A stretch of DNA of 64,000 nucleotides from NIOZ-UU13 sp964444135 (GTDB lineage Bacteria > Planctomycetota > Phycisphaerae > Sedimentisphaerales > Anaerobacaceae). The stretch spans positions 1 to 64,000 of the forward strand of contig CAYUFX010000007.1 in assembly GCA_964444135.1 (NCBI GenBank). Reading direction: 5' to 3'. The notes under the pieces were generated by a model that was given only the letters and a program-made list of their open reading frames with translations, had not been told where the DNA came from and did not search any database. The translations under genes and the position numbers were made by a program. Shown here piece by piece: positions 1 to 8,587 of the stretch (positions are counted from its first letter, which is position 1; each line of letters opens with the position of its first letter).

Positions 1-1
1 T

Positions 2-89
2 GGAGAGGTGTCGGAGCGGCTTATCGAGCCGGTTTCGAAAACCGGTGTGCCCTTTGCGGGTACCGCGGGTTCGAATCCCGCCCTCTCCG
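2..89 (+). tRNA. tRNA-Ser (anticodon CGA)
   Basis: Class II tRNA. The acceptor stem pairs GGAGAGG (2-8) with CCTCTCC (82-88), followed by discriminator G at 89. The anticodon loop TTCGAAA carries CGA, and the anticodon stem is CCGGT/ACCGG. The long variable arm (GTGCCC with GGGTAC) is the serine-type arm, and the T-arm contains GGTTCGAATCC. CCA is not encoded. It reads UCG codons. Confidence 0.95.
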
Positions 90-93
90 GTAC

Positions 94-295
94 TCATAAG
101 TACATAAGAGCTATGCAAAATTGAGGTTAGGCATACTTTGAAAAGAAAAAATTGTCTTTTAATTTTTACTTTTCAAACAATAAATTATTGCCCGGCAAGC
201 AGCTATTTGATTATTTAAGAAAATCAAAGACTGGATTTTCTTAAATAATATATGCCTAACCTCGATTTTGCAAAAGATTCATAAGTGCATAAGAG
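94..295. repeat. Multi-stem inverted-repeat element flanked by near-identical direct repeats
   Basis: The outer stem is 115-134 against 252-271 (20 bp, one G-T wobble). Inside it are two further perfect stems: TTTGAAAAG (137-145) with CTTTTCAAA (169-177), and TATTTAAGAAAATC (212-225) with its complement (234-247). The block is flanked by 17-bp direct repeats at 94-110 and 279-295 that differ at one base. No ORF is present. This could be a MITE-like element with imperfect target duplications, or a structured RNA between tRNA-Ser and nadE. Confidence 0.7.
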
Positions 296-331
296 TACAA
301 AAATATAAGCACACAAGAATACTTATAAATT

Positions 332-2005
332 ATGCGTGTAGCCTTGGGACAATTCAATGCGATGGTGGGTGATTTGGATGGCAACGCCCAGAAGATGCGC
401 GATATCTATGCCGAGGCGGTTCGGTCTAATGTGGATTTGTTGGTCTTTCCGGAGTTAGCTATTTGCGGCTATCCTCCGGAGGATCTGCTGCACAAGAAGC
501 ATTTCTTGACAGACTGCTCATTAGCCCTTGATAAACTGGCCGCTGATTGCCCGGAGAAAACGATAATAGTCGGCTTTGCCGAAGCCTACTCCGCCGAAGC
601 GGCTGCGAAGGCTGGAAGCTATCAGGAAGCCAGCTACAATTCCGCTGCTGTATTACAAGGCGGGCGGATAAGCAAGATTTATCGAAAGGCCCAACTGCCG
701 AATTATGGCGTGTTCGATGAGCCAAGATATTTCCAGCCCGGCACCGAACCGGTGGTAATCAATGTAGGCGGTCTCAATGTTGCTGTTACTATCTGTGCCG
801 ATATCTGGGAAATCGAGTGGCTTTTCGATTTCCTCAAGGGTGCAGGCCAAATCCAGATGATTCTGAATATCTCAGCCTCGCCGTTTCATGTCGGCAAGAT
901 TAAGAAAAGGCAGGAGATAGTTGGCCGATGTGCGAGCCAGTTCAATAGCGCTGTGGCCTATTGCAATCTTGTCGGCGGTCAGGATGAATTGATTTTTGAC
1001 GGGCGAAGTATGTTCGCTGATTCGACCGGCAAGATAATAGCCAAGGCACGGGCGTTTGATGAGGATTTACTTATTGCTGATATTGTTCCGAGGACCAACG
1101 GGGTAGTGCAGGTTGAGCCGATGCAAGCTGCCGCCCCGCAGCCGGGTGACATTCCCGATGAAATTTATCAGGCACTTGTGCTCGGCACAAGAGACTATGC
1201 TGGCAAAAACGGTTTTGCGAAAGTGCTGCTCGGCCTGAGTGGAGGTATAGATTCTTCGGTTACGGCTGCTATCGCCGTTGCTGCTTTAGGTGCCGAAAAT
1301 GTCGTCGGCCTGACAATGCCCTCGAAATTCAACAGTCCCGAAACGATTGGGGATGCTGAAAAGCTGGCAAGAAATCTGGGTATCGAATTTTTAACCATCC
1401 CGATAGAACCTATGCTTCAACAATTCGATAAGGCCTTAAAAACTGCCAGGGGCTGGAACAGCGAAGGTATTGCTTACGAGAATTTGCAGGCCAGAATCCG
1501 AGGCTGCATCCTGATGTCGCTTAGTAATCAGTTTGGCTCTCTGGTACTAACGACGGGTAATAAAAGCGAAACCGCAGTGGGCTATGCGACTCTTTATGGT
1601 GATACGGCGGGGGGCTTTGCCGTGATAAAAGATGTTCCCAAGACAATGGTCTATGAATTGGCCGAGCACATAAACAAAATATCCGAACGACAAATTATAC
1701 CTGCTGATGTTATAACCCGACCTCCCAGTGCCGAGTTGAAGCCCGACCAGAAAGACAACGACTCACTGCCGGATTACGATTTACTTGATAAAATTCTCAA
1801 AGGCTATATTGAAGAAGACAAGTCCGCACAACAGCTCGTTGAATCGGGTCTATCGCGGGATGTTGTCCTGCGGGTAATTCGTATGGTTGACCGCAACGAA
1901 TACAAAAGAAGGCTTTCTCCGCCGGGTGTGAAAATTACACCAAAGGCTTTCGGTAAAGACAGAAGACTGCCGATTACTAACCGTTACGGTTCCTGCAAAC
2001 AATAG
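332..2005 (+). CDS. nadE: NAD+ synthase, glutamine-hydrolysing
   Basis: Catalyses the last step of NAD synthesis, ATP-dependent amidation of nicotinate adenine dinucleotide, using ammonia released from glutamine. Residues 1-265 are a nitrilase-type glutaminase domain with the Glu41 (FPELAICGYPPEDL), Lys119 (YRKAQLPNYG) and Cys155 (TICADIW) triad. Residues 275-557 are the synthetase domain with the ATP pyrophosphatase loop SGGIDSS (303-309) and TTGNKSE further on. The 557-aa length is usual for the two-domain type. No clear Shine-Dalgarno precedes the ATG. Residues about 85-100 (SAEAAAKAG region) are GC-rich and partly palindromic and look like an insertion before the usual YNSAAVL stretch, which is a weak inference. 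The gene stands alone and converges on the next gene. Confidence 0.95.
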   Translation: MRVALGQFNAMVGDLDGNAQKMRDIYAEAVRSNVDLLVFPELAICGYPPEDLLHKKHFLTDCSLALDKLAADCPEKTIIVGFAEAYSAEAAAKAGSYQEASYNSAAVLQGGRISKIYRKAQLPNYGVFDEPRYFQPGTEPVVINVGGLNVAVTICADIWEIEWLFDFLKGAGQIQMILNISASPFHVGKIKKRQEIVGRCASQFNSAVAYCNLVGGQDELIFDGRSMFADSTGKIIAKARAFDEDLLIADIVPRTNGVVQVEPMQAAAPQPGDIPDEIYQALVLGTRDYAGKNGFAKVLLGLSGGIDSSVTAAIAVAALGAENVVGLTMPSKFNSPETIGDAEKLARNLGIEFLTIPIEPMLQQFDKALKTARGWNSEGIAYENLQARIRGCILMSLSNQFGSLVLTTGNKSETAVGYATLYGDTAGGFAVIKDVPKTMVYELAEHINKISERQIIPADVITRPPSAELKPDQKDNDSLPDYDLLDKILKGYIEEDKSAQQLVESGLSRDVVLRVIRMVDRNEYKRRLSPPGVKITPKAFGKDRRLPITNRYGSCKQ

Positions 2006-2036
2006 GCGTATTTCGTCTGCGATTGTACATACAAAA

Positions 2037-3251
2037 TTATCCGCCAGTGAGGGCATCTGCAACAGCTCTGCCGAATAGAATTGAAGCTGCCGGATCTCTG
2101 CCGGTTATTATCGATCTGTCCTGCTCGACAGGGATACCTGTATATACGGCCCCAGAGAGGATAAGTATGTTACGTTCGGACAAAAAGCTGGTGGCTCTGA
2201 CACCGGTGAGTACTCCGGCGTTGGCCAGGATAGTAGGTGCTGTGCTGATTGCAGCGAGGATCTTTCTCTGACGCACCGCCTCACGAGCGAGATTCAGTGC
2301 AGCAGGATTGGCAGCATATTCAACGGCTCCCAGACCGCCAATAAATATTATCGCATCGTAATCATCGACTCTCAATTGACCTACCAGAATGTTTGCCTCG
2401 GCTATATTTCCAAGCGCACCTCTGATAATTCCTATTCGTGTGCTTGCGATAACTGTCTGAACTGCTGCTGCGTCAAGCGCCCTTTTTGTTTCGAAAAGCT
2501 CCTCGTCGCGGAAATTTTGACTGGCAACAATCAACGCTGCTCTTTTTGTTCCTGTGCCCTCTTGTAATGCTTCTGCTGCGGCTTGCTCTATTGGATGGCC
2601 GACGCAAATTATATAAAGCGGCTCCAGTCCTCTTGTTAAGCCGCAGGCTCTGCTGACTCCCTTTGTATCAAAACCACCGATTGTTACAGAACCCAAATTC
2701 AAACAGACAGCTTGCAGTAGGATATTCTGGGCGATGTGCCCGGCTTCGAGGAGCATATATGTTCTGGCCTTATTGCGAAACTGGCTCGTAAGCTTTCTGA
2801 CAGAGCCTGCAACAATAATATCACAGCCGGCCGTGGCCACGGATTCCTGCATCGAAGCTGCTGCTGCTAAGCCGCTGCGGATATCCTGGTTTGAAGTTTG
2901 CTCCAGACTGTGTTCGGCCGGTCGATAAACAAACAATCCCTCCTCAGTGGCAAAATATAAGTCTATGGGATAAGTCTCCCCAGCCGATGGTGCCGTTCGC
3001 AGGCCTCTTTGCTGATCTGTTATGCCCTGACCGGCCCAGGCCAATTGTCCGATGTACTCAGATTCGAGGGGTATGCTGGAAAATAAGCGCACACTTCGCC
3101 GTTTGGCCAAGGCCTCTTCGAAACTGACTGTCCCCGTTAGTTGTGGCTTTGTAAGTCGAACTATCTTTTGTGGTGACCGTGTCCTGCGCTGGCCGAGACA
3201 AAGTGCTGCGAAACAAACTAAGACTATTCCAAGAATTGTTAAACGTTTCAT
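2037..3251 (-). CDS. SagB-type nitroreductase fused to a DJ-1/PfpI domain
   Basis: A 404-aa exported protein with signal peptide MKRLTILGIVLVCFAALCLG. Residues 40-222 match the SagB/ThcOx nitroreductase fold: ALAKRRSVR (48-55), RTAPSAGETYPI (85-96), and the GHIAQNILLQA and LGSVTIGGF stretches that bind FMN in this family. Residues 236-404 match the DJ-1/PfpI fold (AALIVASQNFRDEE, DDYDAIIFIGG, ILAAISTAP). The DJ-1/PfpI nucleophile-elbow Cys is replaced: the AICHGP-like motif reads AAISTAP with Ser336, so the C-terminal half is probably not a classical PfpI hydrolase. Substrate unknown. It converges on nadE with only about 30 bp between stops. Confidence 0.85.
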   Translation of the reverse strand: MKRLTILGIVLVCFAALCLGQRRTRSPQKIVRLTKPQLTGTVSFEEALAKRRSVRLFSSIPLESEYIGQLAWAGQGITDQQRGLRTAPSAGETYPIDLYFATEEGLFVYRPAEHSLEQTSNQDIRSGLAAAASMQESVATAGCDIIVAGSVRKLTSQFRNKARTYMLLEAGHIAQNILLQAVCLNLGSVTIGGFDTKGVSRACGLTRGLEPLYIICVGHPIEQAAAEALQEGTGTKRAALIVASQNFRDEELFETKRALDAAAVQTVIASTRIGIIRGALGNIAEANILVGQLRVDDYDAIIFIGGLGAVEYAANPAALNLAREAVRQRKILAAISTAPTILANAGVLTGVRATSFLSERNILILSGAVYTGIPVEQDRSIITGRDPAASILFGRAVADALTGG

Positions 3252-3633
3252 TTTCTTTGTCCTCCAAAATTAAAGACCCAAGACCACAGACCCAAGACCA
3301 AACTTTTACAGGTTCTGTGTCTTGAATCTGGAGTCTCGCAATATATTTATTCATATTATACACATTCAATCCCGGATTTCCCAGATTAAACTTTATTTTT
3401 AAGCGGTTACTGGCACCCTATTTCGCCTCGCATCCGGCAAGTGCGAGCATAAATCCAACAGGTGCGGGTTAGCCCACTGAGGAACCGACTTTGACATTTT
3501 ACCGTCCGTCAGTTAGAATTATTGGCGTCCAGTGCCTGGGATGGTTTTGTGGAAATGCCGACGGTGAGAATTTCCATCATGTATTGAACAGAGGAAGGAT
3601 ATTAACTTTACTATGTGTTGATAGGGCTAATTA
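3252..3633. other. Intergenic region between divergent genes, with AGACCC-type repeats
   Basis: 382 bp separate the start of the minus-strand nitroreductase fusion from the plus-strand DUF5060 gene. Positions 3268-3330 carry degenerate tandem copies of AGACCCAAGACC and a reverse-complement counterpart (GTGTCTTGAATCTGGAGTCT). This is the same repeat type as 6006-6114. The remainder has no ORF or convincing RNA. It should contain both promoters, but no clean -35/-10 pair was found. Confidence 0.5.
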
Positions 3634-5247
3634 ATGATTCCAGTTGACATTTCAAAAACCAGCGGTTCTAAGAATAAAGTATATGCCGGTGGGCTTTTAT
3701 TCTTTGTGCTTTTTTCGTCTCTGCCGCCAAAAAGCTTTGAAGCCCTGGCTGGTGTTTCGGTAGGCCGATGGGCTCGCTTTGAAGCATCTGTAAAGAATAC
3801 AAAAAACTACCGGAATCCCTATGGAGACGTGGCGTTAAATGTTACTTACGAGAGTCCCGATGGCAGCCGAATCAAGTTCTGGGGATTCTACGACGGCCGC
3901 CGAACCTGGAAGATTCGGTTTATGCCCGAGGAGATTGGCACCTGGAAATACAATGCTGTTTTTTCCGACGGTTCAGGCGGCATAAGCGGGACATTTGAAT
4001 GCGTCCGGTCTGATATTCCCGGTCTGATTTCCGTGGACCGGACTAACCCAATGTGGTTTGGCTACAAAGGTGGCAAACATGTTTTGATTCGCAGCTTTCA
4101 TTTGGGCGACCGGTTTTTTGCCGAGAACTGGCCATCTGCCAAACGCAAGTTTTTTTTAGACTGGGTGCGGACTCAAGGCTACAACATGCTCTCTGTGGCC
4201 AGTCATTATCTGAACCGGGATGCCGAAGGCCGTGGTCGCGGCTGGAGGACGCCCGACCTCTGGCCGCTAAATGCGACGGAATACCAAAAACTGGAAGTCA
4301 TAATGAACGACCTGGCTGCACGCAGGATTATGATATATCCCTTTGCTGGTTTCTTCGGGCAAAGTTCAGACTTTCCTACAAATCACCTGCAGCAGGAGCA
4401 GTATATAAAATACACACTTGCTCGATTGGGACCTTACTGGAACATCCTTCTTAATGTGGCAGGCCCCGAACCGAAACTAAAACCTGATGAATTTCAAAAC
4501 GCTATGACTACTGCCGACATCAATCGCCTTGGCCGAAGGATAAAGGAGCTGGATATCTTTGGACATCTCATCTCGATTCACAATCCGGGCGGAGATGACC
4601 CATTCAAAAACGAGGATTGGCTATCTTTCGTTACACTGCAGGGGTGGAAAGATATCGACCTTTTCCACATTAATAACGGTCTTTTAAAAAACCATCACGA
4701 TTTCAAACCCCTTTACGCCCAGGAAGTGTTCTGGCCCGGCAATAAGTATCATAACATTCATAGTAAAGTTGATATTCGAAAAAAGGCATTTGTCATAATG
4801 ATGTCGGCCGCGGCAATCAACTATGCGGATATGGAGGGTAATTCTTCTACGGGTTTTAGCGGAAGTATGGACCTATCCGAAAAAAGACAGGTCAATCATA
4901 ACATTGTCAGGAAAGTCTGGGATTTTTTTGAGACGATACCTTTTTATCGAATGAGCCCGAACCAGCAGATTGTGGACAACGGCTTTTGTCTGGCAGAACA
5001 AGGCAAACATTATCTGGTGTATCTGCCGGTTGGTGGAGTTGTAAATATTGTTGTCAAAACAGGCACGTACAAAGTAATATGGATAAATGCTCAAAACACG
5101 TCCGACAGACGTTACGCAGGAATGACAAACAATGGAAGGAATCTTTCTACGCCAGGCGGCGGTGATGACTGGCTGTTGTATTTAACTGCGGAAGATATGA
5201 GCAGTGACAGTCGTGCCAGAGCCACGTCTCGGCAGATTGGCTCATAG
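3634..5247 (+). CDS. DUF5060/DUF4038 glycoside hydrolase-like protein
   Basis: A 537-aa, probably exported protein with a hydrophobic segment at about 18-35 (GGLLFFVLFSSL). Residues 44-118 match DUF5060, a beta-sandwich domain (VGRWARFEASV; GFYDGRRTWKIRFMPEEIGTW). Residues 125-460 match DUF4038, a TIM-barrel related to apiosidase and GH140-like enzymes: SFHLGDRFFAENWP, WVRTQGYNMLSV, WNILLNVAGPEPKL, LQGWKDID. DUF4038 proteins cleave branched plant glycans in some Bacteroidetes; the substrate here is unknown. A weak SD (AGGG) lies 9 nt before the ATG. It is the first gene of a short plus-strand run with the VanZ-like gene 51 bp downstream. Confidence 0.8.
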   Translation: MIPVDISKTSGSKNKVYAGGLLFFVLFSSLPPKSFEALAGVSVGRWARFEASVKNTKNYRNPYGDVALNVTYESPDGSRIKFWGFYDGRRTWKIRFMPEEIGTWKYNAVFSDGSGGISGTFECVRSDIPGLISVDRTNPMWFGYKGGKHVLIRSFHLGDRFFAENWPSAKRKFFLDWVRTQGYNMLSVASHYLNRDAEGRGRGWRTPDLWPLNATEYQKLEVIMNDLAARRIMIYPFAGFFGQSSDFPTNHLQQEQYIKYTLARLGPYWNILLNVAGPEPKLKPDEFQNAMTTADINRLGRRIKELDIFGHLISIHNPGGDDPFKNEDWLSFVTLQGWKDIDLFHINNGLLKNHHDFKPLYAQEVFWPGNKYHNIHSKVDIRKKAFVIMMSAAAINYADMEGNSSTGFSGSMDLSEKRQVNHNIVRKVWDFFETIPFYRMSPNQQIVDNGFCLAEQGKHYLVYLPVGGVVNIVVKTGTYKVIWINAQNTSDRRYAGMTNNGRNLSTPGGGDDWLLYLTAEDMSSDSRARATSRQIGS

Positions 5248-5298
5248 AATCATCAGTAACAGGGTATTTGTTACCAGGAATTCTCTTGGGTTGTTTCA

Positions 5299-6042
5299 AT
5301 GGCTGTATCGCGGCGACAAAAAGTAACTATCATCTTATTGGTTTTGTATTGGCTCAGCTTTTTTATTTTTGCGCATATACCTGTCCCTGGCCTTGTCAGA
5401 GAAGCCGGCGTTTCTGATAAAGGACTACACTTCCTTGCATATTTGATTTTAGTATTCCTGCTCTGGTTCACAGTCAGTCCGGACCAAAAAGTAGTTTGGC
5501 GAAAAGCTGTCGTATGGTGGGTGTTTATCTTGCTGACTGTGTATGGGGCAGTTGATGAACTGCTTCAGGGCTTTACGGGGCGTAATTGCGATGTTATGGA
5601 TATGATCGCAAATTTGATGGGTATGTTTACAGGTTTAATTCTGCTTTCAGTTTTCACCTTTTGGCCTGCCGCCCTTTTAATTACCGGGGCGGTTATCTTT
5701 GGGATAACGAATATTACGCGAGCGAATCTGGCGGAGCTGGTGCCGGTTACAAACGTAATGTTTCATCTGTTTGCTTACCCGATTTTTAATATGCTGTGGA
5801 TTTGTTATATGCGTCTTTACCTCTCCATCAAGCCCCGCACACTCAAATGGCTGATAACAGCATTAGCCGGGCCAATAGTGCTTCTGTTGACTGTGAAATT
5901 GTTCTCCGTGATTCTTGGCAAAGGTTTCGGACTGCGAGAAGTAATCGCCTCTCTTGTAGGAATTGCAGCCACGATTACCCTAATCTATCTGGTAGCATTA
6001 TTTCACAAGACTCAAGACCCAAGACCCAAGACGCAAGACTAA
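5299..6042 (+). CDS. VanZ-like family membrane protein
   Basis: 247 aa with about six or seven hydrophobic segments. The VanZ signature is present: DKGLHFLAYLILVFLLW near residues 40-57, then GAVDELLQGFTGRNCDVMDM and a following helix. VanZ-like proteins are integral membrane proteins; the founding member affects teicoplanin resistance, and most relatives have no assigned function. The last ten residues (TQDPRPKTQD) are encoded by a CAAGACCC-type tandem repeat that continues past the stop, so the original C-terminus has probably been replaced or extended by repeat DNA. Confidence 0.8.
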   Translation: MAVSRRQKVTIILLVLYWLSFFIFAHIPVPGLVREAGVSDKGLHFLAYLILVFLLWFTVSPDQKVVWRKAVVWWVFILLTVYGAVDELLQGFTGRNCDVMDMIANLMGMFTGLILLSVFTFWPAALLITGAVIFGITNITRANLAELVPVTNVMFHLFAYPIFNMLWICYMRLYLSIKPRTLKWLITALAGPIVLLLTVKLFSVILGKGFGLREVIASLVGIAATITLIYLVALFHKTQDPRPKTQD

Positions 6043-6114
6043 AGACACAAGACAAACAACTTTGGTCTATAGTCTTGAGTCTGAAGTCTGTGGTCTTTAG
6101 TCTTTCTTGAAGGG
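6006..6114. repeat. CAAGACC-type tandem repeats in inverted arrangement between convergent genes
   Basis: 6006-6052 holds six or more degenerate copies of CAAGAC(C/T)(C/A). 6062-6114 holds the complementary unit GTCTT(G/T)AGTCT, so the two halves can fold back on each other. The block supplies the last codons of the VanZ-like CDS and ends just inside the 3' end of the TIGR03790 gene. It may act as a bidirectional terminator, although there is no clean stem plus T-run. Confidence 0.7.
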
Positions 6115-7323
6115 TTTGTACAAGGGGTCACCTATCAGAACGAATTGCCAGGAATTAAACGGCTTTGAGTGGTAGTATGCCTCGACAAGACAACCGCCTT
6201 TGAATAACTCCTCGAAGAACGCTTTCGGCTGAGGGAATGTGTGGAGATACGGTTCGTCCACCGGACCCAGCGTTGCGGTGATGCCATCGGCCAGCATTGC
6301 GGGGCACCAGGTACTGCTGTTCGGGTCCCGCAGTTGTTGAGCCTCAAAGCTGGCGATATGAAATCCAACAGCACCATCGACAAAATCAAAGGCATCCACG
6401 TATTTTTTCGCACTATACCAGCCGCAATAAACAGCCGTCTGTGGACAACTCCCGGGGGCAAAGAGCTGCCCTGTTTGTTCGGCTTTGATTGGCATCTTCG
6501 TACTCGAACGTATAAACGCCGCCAAATCCCGCAGAGATTGGTCAAAATAGCCGTACAAATTCTTTTGTTTAAAACCTCTTGAATCGATGTAGGCAATACC
6601 CTTTAATCCTGTTTCTTCTGCTGTTAGTGCTTTGTCTATAAGGCCCTTGATTATTTCGTAGCCTGGCCCATCAAGCCGACTAACCATAAGCGTTCTGAAA
6701 CCCAGACCCAGAGCGTCACCCCTTAGCATATTGGGCTGCCATCGATACAATTCGTAGGGCCGGAACAATACCATCGATAATTCACTGTCCACCGACGCAT
6801 TTGTCTCTTTGCCACTGACCCGACCAATTTCAAGCTGCATCCGGGCGATTTTTTGATTGATTTGTTTTTTCTCAATCGACACCTGATTGGAGTCGAGTGC
6901 AGGGTCCTGTTCCAGTTGCTCAAGCCTTTGCTTTTCCTGGCTGAGAAGCCTCTTCAATTCGTTTAGTTTGCCTCCCATCCCCGGCAAGAGCCCTCTCGAC
7001 CCTACCTTAATAGGTATGCCATAGGTTGTTACCAAACATCTGATTTCGCCGGGAAACCTTCGCTGCAGCTCCCTTCTGACTGGCAAGGCAAGGGAGCGTT
7101 CGTACTCGTCCCTGCTGATTCTCTCATGCGGATTGTATCCCAAAGCAAGATAGATGATGTTCTTCTTCGGTATCTTCCGTTTTTCGCAGTAATACTCAGC
7201 AATCCGCTCCGATGTAGAAATTTGCCTGTTGGCTATCACAAGGATCTCATCCGGCTCCAGCGCGAATCCGGTACAACAGCACAACAGAATTAATACAATA
7301 GTTGTCCCGTTCTTGAATGCCAT
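6097..7323 (-). CDS. TIGR03790 family protein
   Basis: About 408 aa, exported: a hydrophobic signal (MAFKNGTTIVLILLCCCTGFA) precedes EPDEILVIANRQISTSERIA. The order of motifs fits TIGR03790, a family of unknown function frequent in Planctomycetota: VANR..S..IA.YY, IPKKNIIYL, YGIPIKV, SVDSEL, AYIDSRG, and a C-terminal GGCLVEAYYHS..SWQFVLIGDPLY. Residues about 115-160 are a charged coiled-coil-like insert (LNELKRLLSQEKQRLEQLEQ and onward). ATG 7323, with AAAGG upstream, is preferred over the in-frame TTG at 7329. No catalytic role is known. Confidence 0.8.
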   Translation of the reverse strand: MAFKNGTTIVLILLCCCTGFALEPDEILVIANRQISTSERIAEYYCEKRKIPKKNIIYLALGYNPHERISRDEYERSLALPVRRELQRRFPGEIRCLVTTYGIPIKVGSRGLLPGMGGKLNELKRLLSQEKQRLEQLEQDPALDSNQVSIEKKQINQKIARMQLEIGRVSGKETNASVDSELSMVLFRPYELYRWQPNMLRGDALGLGFRTLMVSRLDGPGYEIIKGLIDKALTAEETGLKGIAYIDSRGFKQKNLYGYFDQSLRDLAAFIRSSTKMPIKAEQTGQLFAPGSCPQTAVYCGWYSAKKYVDAFDFVDGAVGFHIASFEAQQLRDPNSSTWCPAMLADGITATLGPVDEPYLHTFPQPKAFFEELFKGGCLVEAYYHSKPFNSWQFVLIGDPLYKPFKKD

Positions 7324-7432
7324 GTTCAATGGGCCTTTAGGTTTGTGAAGGAATTGCCACCGATTTCAAGGGGGCATAAAGATACGTCAAAATCGACGTT
7401 AGCACATTGCTGCAAAATTTGAGAAGTCAGTT

Positions 7433-8581
7433 TTATTCCGGGCCGTAGGCCCTGTAGGGAAGATTGATCGGATAATCACGGACGACCTCATCATAGTCAT
7501 CGAACCAGTAAGCATTCGGATTACTTCTGAAAATCAAAAACCGCCCGCTGTCACTGTTGTCGGCCGCTCGATGATATTTGAGGTACACAAACTCTTTGGT
7601 TTTGCCGAGGATTTCAATCTTGCCGGTCGCGTGGGACATTACATAACGTGCTCGCTTTGCCAGTCCTGAGACCAGCGATTTGGCCTGCTCCAATATCTCA
7701 TATCCTTCTTCGATAGGCACCGTGTAAGCCTTATTACCAGTCGCCGGACGACACTGAAAAATGTAGTACGGAATAGCGCCTATGTAAGATAGCTGGGCAA
7801 GTAATTCCGCCATAACACGAGGGTCGTCATTCAAGCCTCTTATCAAGGGCGTTTGATTTGCCAGTAACGCACCGGCCTCTTGCAATAAATTGACACTGTT
7901 TACAGCCACCTCTGTCAATTCACGAGGATGGACAAAGTGAGACATCACGTATATCTTCTTTTGTTTCGTACTGTACTTTTTTATCGTCTTGAGCAAGGTC
8001 GGGTCTTCGATGATACGATATGGATTGAATGCAGGTATCTTTGTCCCGATACGGATTATTTCAACGTGCCCGATTTGGCGCAGTTGTCGGATAATATTCT
8101 CAAGTTTTGATGTCGTCAGTACCAGCGGGTCTCCACCGGTCAACAGAACGTTCGTTATCTCCTTATGCTCTCTTATGTATTGTATCGCCGCAGCCGGGTC
8201 ACGAAGATATTCTCTTTGCGTATTTATGAAGAAGCGCTTACGGAAACAGTATCGGCAGATGCCCTCACAGACATTGCTCACCAAAAGCAACGCTGTAGAA
8301 TTGTATTTATGCTCAAGGCCGGGCATGATTGTATAGCTTTCCTCATCCGAGGGGTCGAGCCTGCCCCATTTTTCAAGCTCGTGTAATTTAGGTATTATGA
8401 TTGTGCGTATCGGGTCATCAGGGTCGTCCCAGTTAATGAGCGACAAGTAATAGTCATTACAGCGGAAAGGAAACGTCTCGGTAACCTTTTTCAGTTCGGT
8501 TCTTTCCTGCTCGCTTAGTTGTCCCAATTGCTTTATTCTTGTCAGGTATTTCATTTGTGTGTCGGATATCGAATTTAACAT
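7433..8581 (-). CDS. KamA-family radical SAM protein (lysine 2,3-aminomutase-like)
   Basis: 382 aa. The radical SAM cluster motif CxxxCxxC is Cys105, Cys109 and Cys112 (CEGICRYCFRKRFF). NVLLTGGDPLVL and RIGTKIPAFNPYRI follow, as in lysine 2,3-aminomutase and its relatives, which use PLP and SAM to move an amino group. The C-terminal YVMSHATGKIEILG carries a Lys in the region where PLP is bound in this family. It could be a lysine 2,3-aminomutase (beta-lysine as osmolyte or EF-P substrate) or a paralogue; the sequence alone does not decide. The start lies 6 bp after the sugar transferase stop, so the two are probably cotranscribed. Confidence 0.85.
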   Translation of the reverse strand: MLNSISDTQMKYLTRIKQLGQLSEQERTELKKVTETFPFRCNDYYLSLINWDDPDDPIRTIIIPKLHELEKWGRLDPSDEESYTIMPGLEHKYNSTALLLVSNVCEGICRYCFRKRFFINTQREYLRDPAAAIQYIREHKEITNVLLTGGDPLVLTTSKLENIIRQLRQIGHVEIIRIGTKIPAFNPYRIIEDPTLLKTIKKYSTKQKKIYVMSHFVHPRELTEVAVNSVNLLQEAGALLANQTPLIRGLNDDPRVMAELLAQLSYIGAIPYYIFQCRPATGNKAYTVPIEEGYEILEQAKSLVSGLAKRARYVMSHATGKIEILGKTKEFVYLKYHRAADNSDSGRFLIFRSNPNAYWFDDYDEVVRDYPINLPYRAYGPE

Positions 8582-8587
8582 TCTATT

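Noticed and set aside
4053..4454. 133-codon ORF inside the DUF4038 gene
   Set aside because: Lies in another frame of a gene with clear DUF5060/DUF4038 motifs.
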